Assembly: GCF_014643635.1 (NCBI RefSeq)
Contig: NZ_BMJV01000006.1
Coordinates: 62,001-126,000, forward strand
Source of the DNA: Salipiger pallidus
GTDB lineage: Bacteria > Pseudomonadota > Alphaproteobacteria > Rhodobacterales > Rhodobacteraceae
Reading direction: 5' to 3'
DNA: 64,000 nt
This document shows positions 8,392 through 16,623 of the stretch, piece after piece. The position numbers and the translations under genes were made by a program. The notes beneath the pieces were generated by a model. That model saw nothing but the letters and a program-made list of their open reading frames with translations. It was not told the origin of the DNA and ran no database searches. Positions within the stretch are counted from its first letter, which is position 1; each line of letters starts with the position of its first letter.

Positions 8392-11300
8392 TCAAAGACC
8401 GTCGGTGGACACCCGCGCCTCTGGGCTGTCAGCGAACCCGAGGGTCTCGACCGAGAACATAGACACCGGCCCCTCCGGCCCCTCGGCGATGAGGCGCTCG
8501 CTTTCACGGGCAAAGCTGTAGTCCGCCTGCGTTCCCGGCAGGACCGCATGATCCGTGCCCGCCCCGCCGTGCAGGTGGTCGCCGCCACCCCCGGAGACAA
8601 GAACGTCATCCCCCGGCCCGCCAAGCAGGATGTCGACCGCAGCGCCCCCCTCCAGGGTCTCGCTGCCACCGCCCGCACGGCGCAGCACACCCCCTACGAA
8701 GGCCTGCGGATCACGCTCTTCCCAGCCCGAGGGGCCGGTGGCGTTGTAGTTCGCCAGCATGTCCCAGCGGGGGTTGGAATCGCTCAGGTGCCGCAGCGCG
8801 CCCCAGCTGCCCCATTTCGATGGCTTGGCCACGTCCACGAAAGCACTGAACAGGGTGCCCCCGTTCGATGCCCACCCGGTCAGCAGCGTCTCGTAAAGCT
8901 TGGCCATCTCTGGGGTATAGTTGAATTCCTCAAAGAAGGCGGCAAGCCGTTCATCCTCGACCCGGGCCGCCTGCGCGGTGACATGGGTGCCTCCCTCGTA
9001 CATCACCAGCCGCAGGCCCGCCGCCTCCGCAGCCCCGGCATGGTAGGGAAAGATCTCGTCGGTCAGCTCGGCCAGCGAGCCGTCCATCAGCGCCAGCGCC
9101 ACCGGCGCAATCGCCCCGTCGAAACGCCGCGCCTTTACGTATTCCCGCAAGGCCACCCGTTGCAGCCCCTCGGCCTCGCCCTGAGCCACGGCCTGCGCCT
9201 CGGACCTGTCGAGCCAGCCGTCGAGCTGCGCCGCCATTTCCTCGCCGCCCATCTCGTAGCCGAAATACCCGGCAACGGCGTAGGCATCGAATTCCTCCAC
9301 CGGCATGTTGCCAAGGGTAAGGTAGGCCAGAGGCGCAACGAGGATGTTCTCTTCCAGTCCCGGCCAGCCCGTGTGGGTGGACACCACCCGGACCAGCCGG
9401 TCCTTTGAAGCGTCTGCGAAGACATCCGACCAGATCCGCATCACCTGTGCCGACCGCATTGCGTAAAACTGCATCCATCCCGCCTCGGACCGCCCCCAGA
9501 GCGCATCGGCCTGCGCCTCGGCCCAGGCGGCCTGCGGAAAGATGTGGTTCCAGACCTCGTTGGAATACTCGACATAGGCCTTCAGGCGCGGATCAAGCCG
9601 CGCCTCCACGTATTCAGCGAAGTTTCGGATATAATCGTCATCGGCCATATGAGGCATGGTAAACCACGGATCCGCACCGACCTGGTTGGCCAGGTGCACC
9701 ATGACCTCCACCGGAGCCCCCCAGGCGGACCATGTGTAATCAGAAACCCTTGGGCGTTCATCCCAGCTTTGGATCGGAGAGCCGTTGGTGAACATCCAGT
9801 CCATGAAGCGCAGGCTGCGCAGGTCACCGATACGCGCGATCCACTCGGGGTTGAAGATCACCCCCGCCTCGTAGAGCGGCCACTGGTCCTCACGCACCAC
9901 GACGATATTGCGGATCGGATCGTCGGGATCGATGGCGCTGATCGACAGCCCCACCGCCCCGTCGCCTGGACTGTAGAAGAATTCAGCCTCGCCTTCCCCG
10001 TACCGCACCCGCCGGGCAAGACCGGCCAGCTCGAGATCACCGCGCCCGTCCCAGCTCACCCGGTAGGTGCCGCGCAGGTGCTCGGACTCCTCGGGCTGGT
10101 CGGTGAGGATCAGCGCCTCCAGCCGTTCGACCCCCTCGGGGATGCGCAGCGGCCAGCCATCGTCATCAAGAACACCGTCCGCGCGCATCTCATCGATGCC
10201 GACCCCACCCCATTGTCCGGGAAGGTGACCGGTCCATTGCCGGGCGGTCTTCATGATGTCGACGAAGGGCATCTGGGTCGACCAGTCCGAGATTCCGTCA
10301 AGCCCCATGCCCAGCGCCGGCAGGCCCTCGGGCACAGCCCCGGGATCGGGCAGCGCCACGAGGCCGCGCGGCGGCAGCGGCTCATCAGTGACGGAGGCAG
10401 AGGCGGTCTCCGTGCCGGCCGCCCCCGCTTTGGCCACCTCTTCGGCGCCGGTTTCGGTGACGCTGTCGGAAGCGGCGGCACCGACGTCTTCACTGTTCCC
10501 TTCACTGGCCCCTGCTTGCCGCACGGCGTCACCGGGCGCGGCGGCGCTGTCGAAGACGCCGGAAGCCGAGACCCGATCCCAGATCAGCGCGGCAACGTCG
10601 GGCCAGGCGGCGGCCACCTCCGGCGCGATGCCGTCGGGCACCGCGAACTTAGCAGGCGGCGGGGTCTCGAAAACCGACGCATAGGCGATGGCCCCCGCCA
10701 GCAGATAGAGGGTCGGCGTGCCGTGGGGGTCCGCATCCACGTAGAGCGCTTCCGGCTCGACCTCGGCAAGCGGGCCACTCTCGGCCAGCAGGGCCGAAAG
10801 GATCCGCGCCACCGGGATCATGCGGATGTCCGCGTCAGGGCGGGCCTCGCGCAGGTTGGACAGGTAGGTGTCAAACCACGCGGCATAATCGCCGGTGCCG
10901 TTGTCATGGTACCTGCGGTACTCCCGGCGGGATGGGGGGAAGTCGCCGGGCATCTCGGCCCAGCCTTCATAAAGGTAGACCGGCGTGTCGGGCATCCGCT
11001 GCTGCAGCCAGTCCACGAGGGTCAGCGTGGCACCAACGGGGCTCTGGTTCGTGGGGTTCTCCCCTTCGAAGGGCGCATCCGGGGGCTGGTACTGAATGAA
11101 GTTGGCGGGGGTGATGAAAACGCCGCTCCAGCCCGCGTCACCGAAGGCCCCGCGCCCGGCGTCCCAGTGCCCCGGCACACCCGGAATCGACCAGTTCGGC
11201 CGTGGCGGCAGGGCCGAGGCGAAGTCGCGCAGGAACCCCCACTGACCTTCGAGGGCAAAGCGCTTGCCATCCGCCTCGGCCAGCCGGGCCATCCAGTAGG

Positions 11301-11454
11301 GCGCGTTGGAATGTGCCTCGTCTCCGAGGTAGTGCACGAGGCTGTTGCCGAAGGCGTAGATCGCCGCCTCATCTCGTTCTTCAGCCAATGCCGCTGACGA
11401 GAGCATAACCGGGGCCAGCACCATGGCCGCCGCCCTCAACACCTGTCGGATCAC
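8392..11454 (-). CDS. Exported multidomain protein: SGNH-like region, glycosidase-like region, RTX repeats
   Basis: The protein has 1,020 residues. Residues 1-25 form a Sec signal peptide ending AALAEE. Residues 30-290 resemble SGNH esterases, with a degenerate GNS block (FGNSLVHY) and a late DADPHG. A low-complexity Ala/Glu/Thr linker follows at about 300-360. Residues 380-900 look like a TIM-barrel glycosidase of clan GH-A: E633 in YSNEVWN fits the acid/base, and E820 in MYEGGTH fits the nucleophile. Three calcium-binding nonapeptides lie at about 945-971 (GGPGDDVLV, SGGGGDHLH, GGAGTDHAV). Having both a Sec signal and RTX repeats is unusual, since RTX proteins normally leave by type I secretion. 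It sits beside glycan genes and may modify or degrade polysaccharide; the domain assignments are by motif only. Confidence 0.75.
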   Translation of the reverse strand: MIRQVLRAAAMVLAPVMLSSAALAEERDEAAIYAFGNSLVHYLGDEAHSNAPYWMARLAEADGKRFALEGQWGFLRDFASALPPRPNWSIPGVPGHWDAGRGAFGDAGWSGVFITPANFIQYQPPDAPFEGENPTNQSPVGATLTLVDWLQQRMPDTPVYLYEGWAEMPGDFPPSRREYRRYHDNGTGDYAAWFDTYLSNLREARPDADIRMIPVARILSALLAESGPLAEVEPEALYVDADPHGTPTLYLLAGAIAYASVFETPPPAKFAVPDGIAPEVAAAWPDVAALIWDRVSASGVFDSAAAPGDAVRQAGASEGNSEDVGAAASDSVTETGAEEVAKAGAAGTETASASVTDEPLPPRGLVALPDPGAVPEGLPALGMGLDGISDWSTQMPFVDIMKTARQWTGHLPGQWGGVGIDEMRADGVLDDDGWPLRIPEGVERLEALILTDQPEESEHLRGTYRVSWDGRGDLELAGLARRVRYGEGEAEFFYSPGDGAVGLSISAIDPDDPIRNIVVVREDQWPLYEAGVIFNPEWIARIGDLRSLRFMDWMFTNGSPIQSWDERPRVSDYTWSAWGAPVEVMVHLANQVGADPWFTMPHMADDDYIRNFAEYVEARLDPRLKAYVEYSNEVWNHIFPQAAWAEAQADALWGRSEAGWMQFYAMRSAQVMRIWSDVFADASKDRLVRVVSTHTGWPGLEENILVAPLAYLTLGNMPVEEFDAYAVAGYFGYEMGGEEMAAQLDGWLDRSEAQAVAQGEAEGLQRVALREYVKARRFDGAIAPVALALMDGSLAELTDEIFPYHAGAAEAAGLRLVMYEGGTHVTAQAARVEDERLAAFFEEFNYTPEMAKLYETLLTGWASNGGTLFSAFVDVAKPSKWGSWGALRHLSDSNPRWDMLANYNATGPSGWEERDPQAFVGGVLRRAGGGSETLEGGAAVDILLGGPGDDVLVSGGGGDHLHGGAGTDHAVLPGTQADYSFARESERLIAEGPEGPVSMFSVETLGFADSPEARVSTDGL

Positions 11455-11566
11455 GATTGTCTCCCCGTCCTGTATCGCCCCCTGTCAATATGGACGAGCC
11501 GGCGCACGGCTCAAGCCCTGCGACAGCGCCGCATGAGAAACTCCGCGGTTTCCCTGATTTTGCGGG

Positions 11567-11594
11567 TTTTCAAGAGAAGAATTGCGCGTATAGT
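11567..11594 (+). promoter_or_regulatory. Predicted sigma-70 type promoter of the leuA leader
   Basis: A -10 box TATAGT (11589-11594) matches the consensus at five of six positions. Sixteen bases upstream, TTTTCA (11567-11572) matches the -35 consensus at four of six. The expected transcription start, six to eight bases past the -10 box, falls on or within a base or two of the leader ATG at 11602. The leader peptide mRNA may therefore be leaderless. Confidence 0.45.
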
Positions 11595-11601
11595 CCGGCC
11601 C

Positions 11602-11691
11602 ATGATGACTCTTGGCCATATCGCTCTGACGGACCGTGCAACCAGCGCGGCTCTTGCGCTTGGCCTGCGTCTTCTCCTAATCCGCCTCTGA
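11602..11691 (+). CDS. leuL: Leucine-rich leader peptide of leuA
   Basis: This 29-codon open frame has nine leucines. Seven are in the last twelve residues, LALGLRLLLIRL, just before the TGA. The dense leucine codons end inside the 5' arm of a hairpin, which is the design of amino-acid attenuation leaders. A ribosome stalling for lack of charged leucyl-tRNA would change which hairpin forms ahead of leuA. No Shine-Dalgarno sequence precedes the ATG, which fits leaderless initiation. It is too short to be recognised by homology, so the call rests on composition, position and the overlapping RNA structure. Confidence 0.75.
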   Translation: MMTLGHIALTDRATSAALALGLRLLLIRL

Positions 11692-11747
11692 GCGCGCAGT
11701 CCCGGCGCGATCGCTCAGAGGAGGCACCCGTTTCGCGCCGGCGAAAC
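11685..11747 (+). promoter_or_regulatory. leuA attenuator with three mutually exclusive hairpins
   Basis: Hairpin 1 pairs 11685-11694 with 11712-11721, a perfect ten base-pair stem (CCTCTGAGCG with CGCTCAGAGG) whose 5' arm contains the leader stop codon. Hairpin 3 pairs 11730-11736 with 11741-11747 (GTTTCGC with GCGAAAC). A competing middle hairpin pairs 11702-11709 with 11734-11741 (CCGGCGCG with CGCGCCGG) and excludes both others. This is the pause, antiterminator and terminator layout. The last hairpin has no uridine tract, so termination may need another factor, or control may act on leuA translation. Confidence 0.6.
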
Positions 11748-11780
11748 CCACAGGACGAAGACCATCAGGATTCATAAGAC

Positions 11781-13349
11781 ATGACCGATCAAGCCAAAGA
11801 CCGCGTGTACATCTTCGACACGACGCTCCGCGACGGCGAACAATCGCCCGGCGCAACCATGACCCACGACGAAAAGCTCGAAATCGCAGAGCTTCTCGAG
11901 GATATGGGGGTCGATATCATTGAGGCGGGCTTCCCAATCGCCTCCGAAGGCGACTTCCGCGCCGTCAAGGAGATCGCCGAGCGTAGCCGCAACGCCGTCA
12001 TCTGCGGGCTCGCGCGGGCCCAGCCGGCCGACATCGACCGCTGCTACGAGGCGGTCAAGCACGCGGCGCGGCCGCGCATCCACACGTTCATCGGCACCTC
12101 GCCGCTGCACCGCGCCATCCCGAACCTTTCCATGGACGAGATGGCCGACCGTATCCATGAAACGGTGAGCCATGCGCGCAACCTTTGCGACAACGTGCAA
12201 TGGTCCCCCATGGACGCGACGCGGACGGAATGGGATTACCTCTGCCGCACCATCGAAATCGCCATCAAGGCTGGTGCGACCACCATCAACATCCCCGACA
12301 CCGTGGGCTATACCGCCCCGCTCGAAAGCGCGGACCTCATCCGCCGGCTGATCGAACGGGTGCCCAGCGCCGACGAGGTGATCTTTGCCACCCACTGCCA
12401 CAACGACCTTGGCATGGCGACGGCGAACAGCCTTGCCGCCGTCGAGGCAGGGGCACGCCAGATCGAATGCACCATCAACGGCCTTGGCGAGCGGGCGGGC
12501 AATACGGCCCTCGAAGAGGTGGTGATGGCGCTCAAGGTGCGCGGCGACATCATGCCCTTCGACACCGGCATCGACACCCGCAAGATCATGCATATCTCGC
12601 GCCGTGTCGCCACGGTGTCCGGCTTCCAGGTGCAGCCGAACAAGGCCATCGTCGGCAAGAACGCTTTCGCGCATGAATCCGGTATCCACCAGGACGGCAT
12701 GCTCAAGAACGCCGAGACCTTCGAGATCATGCGCCCCGAGGACGTGGGCCTTGCGGGCACCTCGCTTCCCCTTGGCAAGCATTCGGGTCGCGCCGCGCTG
12801 CGCGCCAAGCTCAAGGAGCTTGGTACCGAGGTCGGAGACAACCAACTCAAGGACATCTTCGTGCGGTTCAAGGATCTTGCCGACCGCAAGAAGGAGGTCT
12901 TCGACGAGGACATCCTTGCCCTTGTCACCGCCCACATGGCGGATGAGCAGGAAAACCACCTCGAGATCGTGTCGCTCAAGGTGATCTGCGGCACCGCCGG
13001 GCAGGCGGAGGCCATGCTCGAGATGGAAGTGGGCGGCCAGGAAGTCAGCGCCGACGAATTCGGCGACGGCCCCGTGGACGCGACCTTCAAGGCGGTGCGC
13101 AAGCTTTACCCGAACGCCGCACGGCTTCAGCTCTACCAGGTGAACGCCGTGACCGAGGGCACAGACGCCCAGGCCACCGTGTCCGTGCGCCTCGAGGAAG
13201 ACGGCAAGATCGCCACTGGCCAGTCGGCGGACACCGACACAGTCGTCGCGTCGGCCCGTGCCTATGTGAACGCGCTCAACCGTCTTCACGTGCGCCGCAA
13301 CAAGACCGGCAGCGATGCCAAGGAAATCAGCTACAAGGACGTGACCTGA
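11781..13349 (+). CDS. leuA: 2-isopropylmalate synthase
   Basis: The enzyme condenses acetyl-CoA with 2-oxoisovalerate, the first committed step of leucine synthesis. The 522-residue length is normal for the type I form. The catalytic barrel starts with the HMGL signature IFDTTLRDGEQSPG and has the metal-binding HCHNDLGMA motif near residue 206 and NGLGERAGN near 233. The C-terminal part (about 390-505) is the leucine-binding allosteric domain. AGGA at 11767-11770 is the ribosome binding site. Regulation by leucine is likely at two levels: feedback through the C-terminal domain, and the leader upstream. A strong terminator follows, so the gene is probably transcribed alone. Confidence 0.97.
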   Translation: MTDQAKDRVYIFDTTLRDGEQSPGATMTHDEKLEIAELLEDMGVDIIEAGFPIASEGDFRAVKEIAERSRNAVICGLARAQPADIDRCYEAVKHAARPRIHTFIGTSPLHRAIPNLSMDEMADRIHETVSHARNLCDNVQWSPMDATRTEWDYLCRTIEIAIKAGATTINIPDTVGYTAPLESADLIRRLIERVPSADEVIFATHCHNDLGMATANSLAAVEAGARQIECTINGLGERAGNTALEEVVMALKVRGDIMPFDTGIDTRKIMHISRRVATVSGFQVQPNKAIVGKNAFAHESGIHQDGMLKNAETFEIMRPEDVGLAGTSLPLGKHSGRAALRAKLKELGTEVGDNQLKDIFVRFKDLADRKKEVFDEDILALVTAHMADEQENHLEIVSLKVICGTAGQAEAMLEMEVGGQEVSADEFGDGPVDATFKAVRKLYPNAARLQLYQVNAVTEGTDAQATVSVRLEEDGKIATGQSADTDTVVASARAYVNALNRLHVRRNKTGSDAKEISYKDVT

Positions 13350-13374
13350 CAGGTCATCACCCTGCCTGAAACGA

Positions 13375-13407
13375 AAACGCCCGCCGGGACACCGGGGGGC
13401 GTTTTTT
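13375..13407 (+). terminator. Rho-independent terminator of leuA
   Basis: A GC-rich hairpin, ACGCCCGCCGG with CGGGGGGCGT around a short GACAC loop, is followed directly by six thymines. It begins 26 bases after the leuA stop codon. Confidence 0.9.
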
Positions 13408-13419
13408 CGGTCCCGGAGG

Positions 13420-14436
13420 TCACCACGCGGCATCATTGGCGTACTGCAGGGCGTAATCCGAAGAGAGCTCTGCCAGCAAACCATCCGCAACGGCCGCATC
13501 CTCTTCGGCGTCATGCCCGGAATCGGTGGCATCATGCAGGACAAGGACGTCCGTTTCGGGGGCGGTGATTTCATCGAACGGCAGATCTGCATCCCAACGC
13601 CCCTGCTCACCCTGCGCAGCTATCTCCCGCTCCTCGGGACTGCGGAAGACGAAGGTATCGGTCTGCGGATCATCGAACAGCGCCAGAAGCCAATCCCTTC
13701 CGCCACTGTCCTCATCGCCCGGGACCGACTGCGCCGGGGTCGTGGTGAAGGCATCACCCCCTACGAGGAAATGCGACAGTTCGGTCTGGGCATCCCCCAT
13801 GTGTAGGCGCTGTTCCATCTCGCCCAGCGACAGGGCGGCAGGAGTTTCCGGGCCGACAAGTGCTCTGGTGTATGACCCCGGAACGTCGGGAAGATCCGCC
13901 GCACCGCTTACGGGCCCGGCCTCCAAGGACGGGCCCTCAGCGCCTGTCACGATATCGTCGAGCACATCCTCGTGGATCGAAAGCCCGGGGCGCTGTTCAT
14001 CGCCCCCATCGGCCAGAACGGCAGGCATGTCATGCGGGCCTTGGTCATCCAGTGCGTGAAGTTCCAGCGCATAGCCAAGGCTGACCGCCGCGTTACGAAG
14101 ACCTCGCACGCTACCGTCGCCCTCAAAGCGCGCGGCACCGGAACAGCCGAAACGGCGATGCCCCTCCGTTACGTCATCCGCGGCGGCAAGCGCATCGCGG
14201 TATTGCTCGTCAGCCATCATCTTCCAGCCGGCGACGCCTACCTCGGTGCCACCGTACTGCACGGCAAGCGCCGCGGTCGCGTCATCTCCGAAGGCGGTGT
14301 GGACCTTCTGCCTCTGAAACCGCACATCAAGCTGCGCGATGTCCATGTCGTCAAAGGCCTCGGGGCCGGTCAGCCCCTTGCCCGTGTCTGCCGCAGTCAG
14401 CCAAAGCGGCGAAGAGAGTATCGAAATCTGTTCCAC
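13420..14436 (-). CDS. Acidic hypothetical protein, family not recognised
   Basis: This 338-residue protein is very rich in aspartate, glutamate, alanine and glycine. It has no signal peptide, membrane helix or recognised catalytic motif. A short TDTFVF segment near residue 255, among acidic stretches, faintly resembles the motif next to RTX repeats in type I secreted proteins, but no nonapeptide repeats are present. The start is GTG at 14436, supported by AGGTGA six bases upstream. It stands alone between the leuA terminator and the hydroxyacid dehydrogenase. The acidic composition and good binding site favour a real gene over a chance frame; the function is unknown. Confidence 0.6.
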   Translation of the reverse strand: MEQISILSSPLWLTAADTGKGLTGPEAFDDMDIAQLDVRFQRQKVHTAFGDDATAALAVQYGGTEVGVAGWKMMADEQYRDALAAADDVTEGHRRFGCSGAARFEGDGSVRGLRNAAVSLGYALELHALDDQGPHDMPAVLADGGDEQRPGLSIHEDVLDDIVTGAEGPSLEAGPVSGAADLPDVPGSYTRALVGPETPAALSLGEMEQRLHMGDAQTELSHFLVGGDAFTTTPAQSVPGDEDSGGRDWLLALFDDPQTDTFVFRSPEEREIAAQGEQGRWDADLPFDEITAPETDVLVLHDATDSGHDAEEDAAVADGLLAELSSDYALQYANDAAW

Positions 14437-14642
14437 GTTACGTCACCTGTTACCCACACATTCGTGATGAGGCTGAAGATGACAGGAAGGAATGACCGAA
14501 CCCGCCAACGCAATGTGGCGATTCCGTGGCGCATACCCCCGATTTTCCTGAACACTGACAGACCGTTATAACGTTTTACCGTCAATCATGGCAGTATTGC
14601 GACGTTTTAATCCGTGAACGACCTGCAGTTTGGCGGCCCGTG

Positions 14643-15629
14643 TCAGAGCATCGCGGGCACGACCTGATCGGGCGGACGGTGGCCATCGGCAAAGGTCTTT
14701 ACGTTCAGCAGCACCTTCTCACCCATCTCGATTCGGCCCTCATTGGTGGCCGAGCCCATGTGCGGCAGCATCACCACGTTGGGCATGTTGACGAGATCCG
14801 GGTTGCCGGTGATGCCGTGCTGGTAGACATCAAGGCCCGCGCCCGCGATCTCGCCCGCCTTGAGCATCCGCGTGAGGGCGCTTTCGTCGATGACCTCGCC
14901 GCGCGAGGTGTTGACGATCACCGCCGAGGGTTTGAGCAGCTTCAGCCGCCGCGCGTTCAGCAGGTGGAAGGTTGAGGGGGTGTGCGGACAGTTGACCGAG
15001 ATCACGTCCATCCGCGCCACCATCTGGTCAAGGCTTTCCCACCACGTCGCCTCGACCGTCTCTTCGGTTTCGGGGCGCAGGCGGCGGCGGTTGTGGTAGT
15101 GGATCTGCATTCCGAAGGCGTGGGCGCGTTTCGCCACCGCCTGCCCGATGCGCCCCATCCCGAGGATGCCCAGCCGCTTGCCCCCCAGCCGTGTGCCCAC
15201 GAAGCCGGTCGGCGACCAGCCGTCCCAGTCGCCTCGCTGCATGACCGCAAGGCCTTCCTGCATACGCCGGGTGACGGCCAGCATCAGGGCCATGACCATG
15301 TCGGCGGTATCGTCGGTCATCACGCCCGGGGTGTTGGACACCAGGATGCCGCGCCGGCGGGCGGTTTCCACGTCGATGTGATCGACCCCGGCGCCGTAGT
15401 TGGCGATCAGCCGCAGGCGGGCGTCCGCCTGCCCGATAAGCCCCGCGTCGATCTGGTCGGTGATGGTGGGCACCAGCACGTCGCACGATTGCATCGCTTC
15501 GGCCAGCTCGGAGCGGGTCATGGGCGCGTCACTGTCCCTCAGCCGCACGTCGAACAGCTCGCTCAGCCGGGTTTCGACGGCCTCAGGCAGGCGTCGCGTG
15601 ACGACAACACTCAGTCGCTTGTGCGGCAT
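14643..15629 (-). CDS. gyaR: D-2-hydroxyacid dehydrogenase, probably glyoxylate/hydroxypyruvate reductase
   Basis: The 328-residue protein is a D-isomer specific 2-hydroxyacid dehydrogenase. It likely reduces glyoxylate or hydroxypyruvate with NAD(P)H. The Rossmann loop is GILGMGRIGQAVAKRA, the substrate-binding segment is NYGAGVDHID, and the catalytic arginine lies in NTSRGEVIDE. The catalytic histidine is in LPHMGSATNE near the C-terminus. The start at 15629 is supported by GGAGGGG just upstream; the frame stays open for a further 970 bases but without homology. It is divergent from the SH3 protein gene. The exact substrate is uncertain: formate, phosphoglycerate and lactate dehydrogenases share the fold. 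Confidence 0.88.
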   Translation of the reverse strand: MPHKRLSVVVTRRLPEAVETRLSELFDVRLRDSDAPMTRSELAEAMQSCDVLVPTITDQIDAGLIGQADARLRLIANYGAGVDHIDVETARRRGILVSNTPGVMTDDTADMVMALMLAVTRRMQEGLAVMQRGDWDGWSPTGFVGTRLGGKRLGILGMGRIGQAVAKRAHAFGMQIHYHNRRRLRPETEETVEATWWESLDQMVARMDVISVNCPHTPSTFHLLNARRLKLLKPSAVIVNTSRGEVIDESALTRMLKAGEIAGAGLDVYQHGITGNPDLVNMPNVVMLPHMGSATNEGRIEMGEKVLLNVKTFADGHRPPDQVVPAML

Positions 15630-15734
15630 GGTCCCCCTCCGGTCTCTTTCCATGTCCCCTGTCGGATGGCAGAGTGTCCCAAGGCGAGGCAGCGCACAAG
15701 AACCCCGCCGGAAAAACCTGAGCAGGATGCGGAC

Positions 15735-16262
15735 ATGACCGGATTTCCCTGGGGCCGTCTTTCCCGGATGCTGGCCCGGATGGTGGCGACCGCCGCGGTG
15801 GCCCTGATGGCCGCGCCCGTGGCCGCCGAAGAGGTGCGCGGCCCGGTGACCAACCTTCCTCTGCCGCGCTACGTGTCGCTGAAGGCGAGCGAAAGCAACG
15901 TGCGGCGCGGACCGTCTCTGACCCATAGGATCGACTGGATCTACAAGCGCCGCGACATGCCTCTCGAGATCACCGCCGAGCATGGCCACTGGCGCCGGGT
16001 GCAGGATTCCGACGGGGCCGGCGGCTGGGTTCACTATTCTCTGCTGTCGGGTGTCCGCACGGTTCTCGTGCAGCAGGACATGCTCGAACTGCATGCCCGC
16101 GCCGACGAGAACGCACCGGTGACCGCCAAGCTGGCGCTTGGGGTCATCGCCTACCTTGGCGACTGTGTTGAAACCTGGTGCGTGCTCGAGGCGGGCGGAT
16201 ACGAGGGCTGGGCCCCCAAGACCGCGGTCTGGGGCGTCGACCCCGAAGAATTGCGCAACTGA
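15735..16262 (+). CDS. Exported SH3-domain protein
   Basis: This 175-residue protein has a signal peptide ending APVAAEE at about residue 35. Two bacterial SH3-type repeats follow. The first, about residues 45-105, includes SESNVRRGPSLTHRIDWIYK; the second, about 108-170, ends in EGWAPKTAVWGV. Such domains bind peptides or peptidoglycan in the periplasm. The start ATG at 15735 has AGGA eight bases upstream, and the frame open further upstream is an antisense shadow. It is divergent from the dehydrogenase. A role in envelope maintenance is likely; nothing is more specific. Confidence 0.85.
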   Translation: MTGFPWGRLSRMLARMVATAAVALMAAPVAAEEVRGPVTNLPLPRYVSLKASESNVRRGPSLTHRIDWIYKRRDMPLEITAEHGHWRRVQDSDGAGGWVHYSLLSGVRTVLVQQDMLELHARADENAPVTAKLALGVIAYLGDCVETWCVLEAGGYEGWAPKTAVWGVDPEELRN

Positions 16263-16564
16263 CTCTGGACATGAAAGATCCCTGCCCGACACGATGGCAA
16301 GACAGGGACGAGGACGCGATCTGCAGTGCCCAGAGAGAAGCGGGACCGCGGAACATTCATCGGTGATGATGCCCCAGGTCCTGAAGGCTTTGAGCGAGGG
16401 GCGAAGCGGCATACGGTCGTCCCCTGAGGCGTTCCGCATGAGATAAGCGCTGCGCTTCGGGGTATGATACGGCGGATGTCGGACGAGATCATGAGCGCCG
16501 TTCATCAAAGCCGCGCTGCATGGTGTCCGTAAAAGCGGCGCGGTATCGACAGAGGGCGCAAAAT
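16263..16564. other. 302-base stretch with no gene recognised
   Basis: Both strands were read for reading frames. The minus strand frame is open but shows no conserved motif or composition like its neighbours. No repeat or RNA gene was recognised. Only the paoC terminator follows at its right end. Confidence 0.5.
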
Positions 16565-16590
16565 GAAAAAAGAGGCGCCGGAGCGCCTCT
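16565..16590 (-). terminator. Rho-independent terminator of the pao operon
   Basis: On the minus strand, GAGGCGC and GCGCCTC pair around a small loop and are followed by six thymines. The hairpin begins about 35 bases after the paoC stop codon. Confidence 0.9.
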
Positions 16591-16623
16591 TCTCCCATGG
16601 TTTCGCCGAACTGGACCCGAGGA

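Noticed and set aside
9544-11397. Plus-strand open frame
   Set aside because: Antisense shadow of the exported multidomain protein.
11655-11691. Phage or transposon reading of the leucine run
   Set aside because: The run ends in a stop within a hairpin just before leuA, which fits attenuation better.
11772-13610. Long minus-strand open frame over leuA
   Set aside because: It is the antisense shadow of leuA and has no motif.
15630-16598. N-terminal extension of the hydroxyacid dehydrogenase frame
   Set aside because: The family starts at 15629 with its own ribosome binding site, and the extension runs antisense to the SH3 protein.
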